Source of the DNA: Halalkalibacter sp. APA_J-10(15)
Lineage (GTDB): Bacteria; Bacillota; Bacilli; Bacillales; Bacillaceae_D
DNA: 64,000 bases
Assembly (NCBI RefSeq): GCF_023017105.1
Contig: NZ_JALKEV010000010.1
Location: 62,001-126,000 of the forward strand
Direction of reading: 5' to 3'
Shown here: positions 57,801-64,000 of the stretch, piece after piece
Layout of the letters: each line of letters begins with the position of its first letter
How positions within the stretch are numbered: the stretch's first letter is position 1
The notes under the pieces: generated by a model
Database searches by the model: none
Told to the model about the DNA's origin: nothing
What the model saw: the letters and a program-made list of their open reading frames with translations, nothing else
Program-made: the position numbers and the translations under genes

Positions 57801-57914
57801 TCTTGCTTCACCTCCAAAAAAAGTTCACACGTATTGACAATACTATTAATGATACCAAATTCCTTTAGTGTAGGCAATAAAGCGGGACAAACTTACTATC
57901 TTCTAACAAAGTTA

Positions 57915-57944
57915 TTGACATTTCTTTTTGTAAGCGATTACAAT
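57915..57944 (+). promoter_or_regulatory. SigA-type promoter of the PL9 gene
   Basis: TTGACA (57915-57920), an 18-base spacer and TACAAT (57939-57944). The predicted transcript would begin within the palindrome that follows, leaving a leader of about 250 bases before the PL9 start. Confidence 0.7.
57928..57943 (+). promoter_or_regulatory. CcpA binding site (cre) inside the PL9 promoter
   Basis: TTGTAAGCGATTACAA matches all 15 positions of the cre consensus WTGnAAnCGnWnnCW. It covers the spacer and -10 region, so CcpA would compete directly with RNA polymerase. Confidence 0.88.
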
Positions 57945-57978
57945 TACAGTGTATTAACAACGTTGTTAATACACTGTA
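57945..57978. promoter_or_regulatory. Perfect 34-base palindrome, probable repressor operator
   Basis: The 17-base arm TACAGTGTATTAACAAC is followed at once by its exact inverse. The centre AACAACGTTGTT has the central CG typical of LacI/GalR operators. It begins right after the -10 region. An imperfect core copy lies at 57905-57916 and a perfect one at 58054-58065. Confidence 0.8.
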
Positions 57979-58053
57979 CCATTTTTATCAACGTCACTAT
58001 TCCCTTCATAATCCTTCCATCACCTAGAAGGTCACGTTGTTTCACCCTTCCAT

Positions 58054-58065
58054 AACAACGTTGTT
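58054..58065. promoter_or_regulatory. Second copy of the palindrome core
   Basis: AACAACGTTGTT, identical to the central 12 bases of the 34-base palindrome, centred 98 bases further downstream in the leader. A second operator allowing DNA looping is possible. Confidence 0.55.
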
Positions 58066-58199
58066 TCTCATTAGATATTCATTCGGCATTAAGCCGAAGA
58101 GTATAAATATGACCATACGAAAGGAGGTAGCTTCATTCGCTGCAACAGTATGAACTCATACGTTGCCTTGCTGTGCCATTTTATTATTAGGAGGTCATG

Positions 58200-61100
58200 A
58201 TGAAAAAGAAAAATAAGCGCTACTTATCCATGTTTATGATCGTTTTGCTTTTATTTTCTAACCTTCACACCTTAGCAATGGCAGAAGATACACGTGACGA
58301 ACTTCAGAATGAAGATAGCATAATGACTGTTTCAGGTGATTGGTCAGGCAGCGTCATGGGAGATATTGGGACAGACGACATCACGATAGACAACTTTGAA
58401 ATAACAGAAAATAGTGATAACAGCGTAACATTACGAGCCTCGAATAACCGTGGCAAAATCGCTAGCAGTGCCGAGGGGCTCGTCTATTATTTCCAAGAAA
58501 TCGACCCGAATGCTAATTTTGAATTTTCAGCAAAGGCTCATATCGATTCTTGGGATGCCAATAATCAAGTTTCCTTTGGAATCATGCTTCGCAGTAACAT
58601 ATTAGAAAATGAACGCGACAATCATTTTACCGGTGATTACTTAGCTACAGGGGCGATTCGTCAAGAAATGCGCAGCTTTTACAAATATGAGAATGACACT
58701 TTACAAACGCCTGATGAACTGACCTTTACAGCAAACACCCCAGCTCCAGATGAGCCATATGACCTTCACCTTCGCAAAGATGGTCATGTATATCAGCTGA
58801 CAATAGGAGATGAAACGAAAGTCATTGATGATTTCAACGCGGAAACACCATATATCGGCTTATTTGCTGCAAGAAACACGACGATCACATATAGTGACAT
58901 CAATCTTACAATCGATGGTCACGTTGACGTTAGTGATTGGTTCTTTACAGCATTTGGCGGTAATACGAGTATTACCAGTGATCCTATTCGCAACCCTGAC
59001 CCCATTTATCATGAGGACGGCTCCATCTCCTTAGAAGCACTAGGTGGAAAAATTGCGAGCGGTGATGAAGGAATCTCCTTTTATACGAAGCAACTTCCTT
59101 CAGAAGCAAACTTCACCATTCGAGCACGTGCTTATGTGCAGAGCTTTCATGCAAACGGCGGCATTAGCACGCCAAATCAAAAGTCCTTTGGTCTCATGCT
59201 GCGTGATGACATTGGAGAGCACGGTGATTCTAGCGTACAAACTGCCAATTATGTTGCCGTCGGTGCTGTCGATCAAGTGATGAAACCATTTTATAAAGAA
59301 GGAGCCTCTCAGATTAAAGGGGACACCTTTGCAACAAATGCGATCCCTACTTCCGATGAAGTGTACGATCTCTCTATTCGCAAATCAGGGGATACGTACG
59401 TGCTCACATCCAATGATGAAACAGAAACCTTTTCAATAAACGATTTATTTACAAATGAATTATTTGCCGGTTTTTATGTTGCTCGTGACGCCTATGTAAC
59501 ATTTAGCGATTTTACAATTGAGGTAGAATCGAATACCGTTAGTGAGCTTCTCATCGATTCGGAATCGATGAAAACAGAATACTTAGTTGGCGAAGAATTA
59601 GACCTATCAGGGTTGAACGTAACCGCTGTCTATTCAGACGGCTCAACAGCGATTTTAACAGAAGCTGACTACATCGTGACAGGTTTTGATAGTAGTACAG
59701 TTGGAACGAATACAATCAGCCTTCATTTTGGTGGTGCTACCGCACATGTCGAGTTAACCATTGGTGAGCTCACCGTAACAAATGTAGATATCAAATACGA
59801 ACCTGCTACATTAACCTATTTCCTTGGTGATACATTCGATCCACATGGGCTTGTCGTCATCGCTGAATTTAATGACGGCTTCTCCTATTCTGAATTATCA
59901 TTAGACGACTATCAAGTGATGATTGATGAAACCATCGTCGATGAGCACTTCACCTTTCAGCATTCTGGTACAAAAGAAGTGGTGATTCGTTCAACTACAA
60001 GCCCTTCTGTCACAACAACGTTCATGATCACTGTCGCAAACACAACCATTTCCCATCTAGAAATAAGGCAGCCTCCTGAAAAAGAACAATATTTTATCGG
60101 TGATTCACTAGACTTGTCTGGCCTTATTTTATATGCGGTCTACGATGACGGCTCAGACGTTAGATTAACACGTTCAGAGTATACTACTACATCGTTGGAT
60201 ACGGCATCTACTGGCGAAAAAGAGATAACACTTTCCCATAAAGGAATCGACATAGCGCTCATGTTACATGTTAAAGAACGTGAAGCCATCGGTTTAAAAG
60301 TGGCACACTATCCGAAAACAACCTACTCCTTGAACGAAGAATTTGACGCAACAGGACTAAACGTTGAGCTTATGTTTGATAATGGTGACCGTGAGCCTTA
60401 TGAACATTACACAATCGAAGACACGAACTTTAATCGCTCTACAGCAGGCGTCTATGACATCATTATTCAACCAACTGAAGCGGATATCGAGTCCATTTCA
60501 TTTCCTGTTACCGTCCGCGAACCGACTGACTATGAATTTGACTTCATCATGTTTGGGCAGTCCGTATCAGAAAGCCGAAACGACTGGCGAATAACAGAAG
60601 AAGGAACTGTCCTTCTCGAAGCACATGCACATGCAAATGCAGGAAAAATTACTGGTGACCATGACGGAGTTGTCTACTATTACACAGAGCTTGATGCCAA
60701 TAAAGATAACTTTGTCTTATCAGCCGATATTCAAGTTCATCACTATGCGAAAACCCCTCATGATGGACAAGAGTCATTTGGCATTATGGCTCGTGATGCG
60801 ATCGGTACACATGGGGATTCAGGTGTGTTTTCGAGTAATATAGCGGCCATCGGTGGGTTCGCTGGAGGGACAAGGGACGATAATGGTACACAGCTATTTG
60901 CCCGAACAGGGGTATTATCACCTGACGGAGAAGGAAGCAAAGGAATCGAAAAGATCATGCTCGACCCACGCAGACCTTCAAGTGAGAACACTTATCCGAA
61001 TGAACCTTATCGTTTGACATTAGCAAAGACAAATAGTGGTTTCATCGGACAAATCAATGACGGTGAGGAAACGATACTATTTGAACCAGAGATCATGAAC

Positions 61101-63005
61101 GTCCAAGGTTCAAACATGTACGTCGGCTTCTATGTGGCACGAGAAGCCACTATTGAAGTTCATAACATTGATTTACAAGTAACGGCCGCTGCTACGGATG
61201 CACCTAAGGTGGAGCCTCCTGCACAAGCTATCACACCAACAATCGATGTACTATCACTTGATCGGACATCAGACATTCATTATGAATTAAAAACTAGAGC
61301 AAACGTAGCGGGTGTCGTCACGATTCGCCAGGGCACTAACCATATTGCTGTTAATCAATTCGTAGAAGGTGGCAACACTGTCACAATCCCTACAACATTA
61401 ACCGAGCAGGCCGACACACCTTTTAGCATTTCATTCCTGCCTGACGATACACAATATTTAACATCTTATGATCGCATCGTCACGAACTATTCGGTCACTC
61501 ATCGTTCCTTTGTTGAAGACGGAGACATTTACGTTTCGCCTGATGGAGCTCCCACGAATACAGGACTCGCTGACAATCCATTAGATATTGATACGGCGAT
61601 TGATTATGTTCGTCCTGGTCAAAAAATTATCGTCTTAGATGGCCATTATGTTCGTGACAAGCCCCTTCACATTAGAAAGTACAATAATGGCACGAAAGAT
61701 AACATGAAATACCTTGTTGCTGCACCGGACGCACGACCAATCTTTGATTTTGATCGACGTTCTCATGGGATGCTCCACGAAGGTGATTACTGGCATGTAG
61801 AAGGTCTCGATTTCACCCGTTCAGCTGGTAATACGAAAGGCTATCACATCGGTGGTCACCATAATATCATTGAAAATGCTCGATTCTATGATAATGGCGA
61901 CTCAGGCCTACAAATTAGTCGCCTTGATGGAACCTTAACGGATATCACTGATTGGCCATCTCATAACCTTATATTGAATAGTGTCTCCTTCGATAACCGT
62001 GACCCTGCCGAAAACAATGCGGATGGATTCGCTGTCAAACTCACTTCTGGTGAAGGGAACATTCTTCGTGGTGTTATTGCTCATAACAACATCGATGATG
62101 GCTTTGATTTATATGCAAAAGTTGGTACGGGACCAATTGGCGCTGTCGTCATTGAAGACAGCCTCGCCTTCAACAACGGTTTCCTAACAGACGGTACAGA
62201 AGGAGGAGGCGATAAGAACGGCTTCAAGCTAGGTGGGGAAGGGATTCATGTCCCGCACATTATCCGTAATAGCATCGCATGGGGAAATGGAAAGGTTGGA
62301 TTTACAAGTAACAGTAATCCAGGTGTCATCGCCTATGACAATATTTCCTTTAACAATGCAGAAAGAAATAGCGATTTTACAACATATTCAAACATTACAT
62401 CAGACTTTACGATCGATGGGTTCGTTTCTTTCCATACGGAAGAGCATTCATCTTCAGACCGTTATCCTTCATCTGCGAACTCTCATCGTAATTTTATGTA
62501 TGATGGCAAACAATCGAAAAATGAACAAGGAGATGAATTACCAGAGGAGCTAACGAGCATTTTGCAAACCATTGTTTCCTTTGAGCGAGATGGAAACGGC
62601 GAAATCCAATGGGGGGACATTTGGGATACCTATTATGCATTTATGGCTTCACTAGAAGCAAAAGAACCTGACGAAGAAGATCCAATACCTGATGATGAGG
62701 GAGAGACCCCTTCACCGAACCCGAAAGAGCCAGAACCAACACCTCCTAATGGACAAAAGCTTGATGAAGATAATGGTACTATGTCGCCGCCAAAGAACGG
62801 TGGGTTAACCCCACCTTCAATAGAGGAGACTGACCCTAACGGACATGAGGGCAAACTTGATGCGGGACGACGCGGAGATGAAACGACAGACGAGCAGCTG
62901 CCAAGTACAGCGACCCCATTATACAATGTCCTTTTTTACGGAATTATTCTGATGTTTGTTGGTCTACTCGTTCTTGCTTTAAGGAGACGTATAAGAATAT
63001 ATTAA
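58200..63005 (+). CDS. Cell-wall-anchored pectate-lyase-like protein (PL9) with Ig-like domains
   Basis: 1601 residues from the ATG at 58200, five bases after AGGAGG; ATG 58197 is adjacent. After a signal peptide (about 1-29) come two copies of a roughly 200-residue beta module (about 40-238 and 250-445, each with GKIAS and FGIMLRD). Four bacterial Ig-like (Big_3-like) repeats follow (about 450-800), then a third copy of the module (820-1010). A right-handed beta-helix (about 1110-1450) has the PL9 features NADGFAVKLTSGEGN, NNIDDGFDLYAK and GFKLGGEGI. The C-terminus has a Pro/Glu-rich spacer, LPSTA at 1568-1572, a membrane helix and RRRIRIY. PL9 enzymes cut pectate with calcium by beta-elimination. 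Confidence 0.9.
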   Translation: MKKKNKRYLSMFMIVLLLFSNLHTLAMAEDTRDELQNEDSIMTVSGDWSGSVMGDIGTDDITIDNFEITENSDNSVTLRASNNRGKIASSAEGLVYYFQEIDPNANFEFSAKAHIDSWDANNQVSFGIMLRSNILENERDNHFTGDYLATGAIRQEMRSFYKYENDTLQTPDELTFTANTPAPDEPYDLHLRKDGHVYQLTIGDETKVIDDFNAETPYIGLFAARNTTITYSDINLTIDGHVDVSDWFFTAFGGNTSITSDPIRNPDPIYHEDGSISLEALGGKIASGDEGISFYTKQLPSEANFTIRARAYVQSFHANGGISTPNQKSFGLMLRDDIGEHGDSSVQTANYVAVGAVDQVMKPFYKEGASQIKGDTFATNAIPTSDEVYDLSIRKSGDTYVLTSNDETETFSINDLFTNELFAGFYVARDAYVTFSDFTIEVESNTVSELLIDSESMKTEYLVGEELDLSGLNVTAVYSDGSTAILTEADYIVTGFDSSTVGTNTISLHFGGATAHVELTIGELTVTNVDIKYEPATLTYFLGDTFDPHGLVVIAEFNDGFSYSELSLDDYQVMIDETIVDEHFTFQHSGTKEVVIRSTTSPSVTTTFMITVANTTISHLEIRQPPEKEQYFIGDSLDLSGLILYAVYDDGSDVRLTRSEYTTTSLDTASTGEKEITLSHKGIDIALMLHVKEREAIGLKVAHYPKTTYSLNEEFDATGLNVELMFDNGDREPYEHYTIEDTNFNRSTAGVYDIIIQPTEADIESISFPVTVREPTDYEFDFIMFGQSVSESRNDWRITEEGTVLLEAHAHANAGKITGDHDGVVYYYTELDANKDNFVLSADIQVHHYAKTPHDGQESFGIMARDAIGTHGDSGVFSSNIAAIGGFAGGTRDDNGTQLFARTGVLSPDGEGSKGIEKIMLDPRRPSSENTYPNEPYRLTLAKTNSGFIGQINDGEETILFEPEIMNVQGSNMYVGFYVAREATIEVHNIDLQVTAAATDAPKVEPPAQAITPTIDVLSLDRTSDIHYELKTRANVAGVVTIRQGTNHIAVNQFVEGGNTVTIPTTLTEQADTPFSISFLPDDTQYLTSYDRIVTNYSVTHRSFVEDGDIYVSPDGAPTNTGLADNPLDIDTAIDYVRPGQKIIVLDGHYVRDKPLHIRKYNNGTKDNMKYLVAAPDARPIFDFDRRSHGMLHEGDYWHVEGLDFTRSAGNTKGYHIGGHHNIIENARFYDNGDSGLQISRLDGTLTDITDWPSHNLILNSVSFDNRDPAENNADGFAVKLTSGEGNILRGVIAHNNIDDGFDLYAKVGTGPIGAVVIEDSLAFNNGFLTDGTEGGGDKNGFKLGGEGIHVPHIIRNSIAWGNGKVGFTSNSNPGVIAYDNISFNNAERNSDFTTYSNITSDFTIDGFVSFHTEEHSSSDRYPSSANSHRNFMYDGKQSKNEQGDELPEELTSILQTIVSFERDGNGEIQWGDIWDTYYAFMASLEAKEPDEEDPIPDDEGETPSPNPKEPEPTPPNGQKLDEDNGTMSPPKNGGLTPPSIEETDPNGHEGKLDAGRRGDETTDEQLPSTATPLYNVLFYGIILMFVGLLVLALRRRIRIY

Positions 63006-63013
63006 TGATAGTA

Positions 63014-63055
63014 GGCTGCCATGAAGGAAATCATTCCTATGGCAGCCCCTTCTTT
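63014..63055 (+). terminator. Terminator of the PL9 gene
   Basis: GGCTGCCAT (63014-63022) pairs with ATGGCAGCC (63039-63047), followed by CCTTCTTTTT. Confidence 0.88.
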
Positions 63056-63080
63056 TTGATCGATTCAATTCTAAAACACT

Positions 63081-63995
63081 CTAATCCCACAGGGCGTCAA
63101 ACACATTGCTGTCAAAGTGGTTTGTATCAATGTTACATGTTTGTGCATCAATTCCATATTGCCAGCCAGCGATTAACGACCCTTCAGGTGCTTCAGGATC
63201 ATACTCTGGTGCATTTTCTTCTGTTGTAATGCCAATATTCGGTGAAGACGTCCACACATAATTGTTTTCTAGTAAGCTAGTATTCTCCTCGGCAGCCGTT
63301 TCATAGGCCGTGTACAGTTCACGATCCGGGTGAAAAATCCCATACACACCAGATTCATATTCGGACTCTTCCATCACATCGTACCAGCCTAATAGGAAAT
63401 CAGCATCTATAGGATAGATTGGTTCCACATTAGCAAATATAGCCACACCTTCTGGAATATCAAACTCCCTAGCCATTTCAATGGCCGCTGTCGCTTCGCT
63501 TTGTCCTTTTTCATAACCAGTCGCATCCGTGAAATGGTTCCAAATGACCATAATATCAATATCATTTTCGTGAAGAAATTCCACTTCTTCGTGAGTCAAT
63601 CCATAGGAAACCCCGTCTTTATCCCCTAAATACCTAGCCCATACTTTCGGGTCCCCAAAATTCTCACGAACACATGAAAGCATATCTTCTGTTGTCAAGC
63701 TTGCTGAATCAACTCCCCAAACAGTATCAGGCGTTTCACCATTGGAGGCTTCTCCATTTCCATTACCGTCCCCATTCTCTTCCTCACGGCCTGCTTCATC
63801 ACCGTTACCATTTTCATCCGTACCGCTTTCTCCATCGTCACCTTTTCCTTCTACGTTATTGACCAAGTTATTCTTTACATGGACATCAACATTCACTTCG
63901 ACGTTGTTCGTAATATGATTAGTAATTGTGTTGTTTGAACCATTCGTGATATTATTTTCCACTTGATTATCAACGGTCGCATCGTCTCCGCTCAT
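63081..63995 (-). CDS. DUF1906 (Rv2525c-like) protein with Asn-rich region, probably 5'-truncated
   Basis: 305 codons remain open to the window edge; the ATG at 63995 has no visible ribosome binding site, so the true start is probably outside. The first 50 residues are rich in Asn, Val and Thr (VDNQVENN, NNTITNHITNN), then an acidic Gly/Asn/Glu linker. From about 90 a DUF1906 domain (TVWGVDSASLTTEDML, KVWARYLGD, GVAIFANVEP, IAGWQYGIDAQTCNIDTNHFDS) shows the TIM-barrel glycoside-hydrolase-like fold related to GH25. Such proteins are usually secreted and wall-associated. It is convergent with the PL9 gene. Enzymatic activity is unproven. Confidence 0.8.
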   Translation of the reverse strand: MSGDDATVDNQVENNITNGSNNTITNHITNNVEVNVDVHVKNNLVNNVEGKGDDGESGTDENGNGDEAGREEENGDGNGNGEASNGETPDTVWGVDSASLTTEDMLSCVRENFGDPKVWARYLGDKDGVSYGLTHEEVEFLHENDIDIMVIWNHFTDATGYEKGQSEATAAIEMAREFDIPEGVAIFANVEPIYPIDADFLLGWYDVMEESEYESGVYGIFHPDRELYTAYETAAEENTSLLENNYVWTSSPNIGITTEENAPEYDPEAPEGSLIAGWQYGIDAQTCNIDTNHFDSNVFDALWD

Positions 63996-64000
63996 GTGAT

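Noticed and set aside
57945-57978. 34-base palindrome read as a terminator
   Set aside because: A short T stretch follows it on the plus strand, but no gene ends there and its place right after a -10 region fits an operator better. Attenuation remains possible.

Overview
The window is AT-rich, Gram-positive chromosomal DNA, most likely from a Bacillaceae member of the alkaliphilic or halotolerant soil and plant-polymer-degrading kind. Evidence: the gatC-gatA-gatB, dgkB and rlmCD genes lie in the same relative order as in Bacillus subtilis; there is a complete pspA-ydjG-ydjH-ydjI operon; ribosome binding sites are strong AGGAGG types; lipoprotein signals, CcpA (cre) sites and a PerR-like box are present; and many plant-polysaccharide enzymes are encoded. 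The species assignment is inference. I saw no rRNA, tRNA, CRISPR array or intact insertion sequence.

Layout. 1-5.9 kb: the 3' end of a UDP-galactopyranose mutase gene, then minus-strand genes for a GH43 enzyme, a glutaredoxin-like protein, a polysaccharide deacetylase, a MerR regulator, and an Rrf2 regulator with a thioredoxin-reductase-like flavoprotein. 6-9.7 kb: the PspA envelope-stress operon, with a strong hairpin between pspA and ydjG. 10.5-16.6 kb: a DUF4870 membrane protein, then a four-gene ABC importer and phosphoesterase operon divergent from a LysR gene, with a palindrome between them. 16.6-20.4 kb: an interspersed repeat cluster, a YtxH protein, and katG behind PerR-like boxes. 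20.4-22.1 kb: a GH43 beta-xylosidase with a cre site.

22.2-36.2 kb is the most interesting block. It holds three GH3 enzymes with different locations (a cytoplasmic one, a membrane-anchored one with circularly permuted domains, and a lipoprotein), a GtrA-like membrane protein, a family-2 glycosyltransferase, a LytTR response regulator with a GHKL sensor kinase, and a lipoprotein esterase. Two promoters in the block share the same architecture: LytTR-type direct repeats exactly 21 bp apart, then 25 bp to a TATGYTAGA -10 region, then a shared 16-mer in the leader. The neighbouring two-component system therefore probably controls both GH3 transcription units.

36.6-46.3 kb is accessory: a VOC protein, an alpha/beta hydrolase, a YciI protein with an ECF42-type sigma factor, a DUF1801 protein, a Gln/Ala repeat protein, a large catalase, a decayed PhnB-like pseudogene, and a WYL regulator with a DJ-1/PfpI protein. 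46.8-57.8 kb is core: rlmCD, a chemotaxis receptor, melA with a LacI regulator, a lipoprotein, dgkB and gatBAC. 57.9-63 kb holds a 1.6-kilo-residue secreted pectate-lyase-like (PL9) protein with three repeats of one module, four Ig-like domains and an LPSTA sortase-like anchor. Its promoter carries an embedded cre site followed by a perfect 34-bp palindrome. The window ends in a truncated DUF1906 (Rv2525c-like) gene.

A non-coding repeat family, ending in a CACTGAAAAAGTT hairpin, is scattered between genes at 2.3, 10.0, 16.6, 17.5, 29.6 and 40.2 kb. Gene starts given here were chosen by ribosome binding site and family alignment and are often downstream of the longest possible start.
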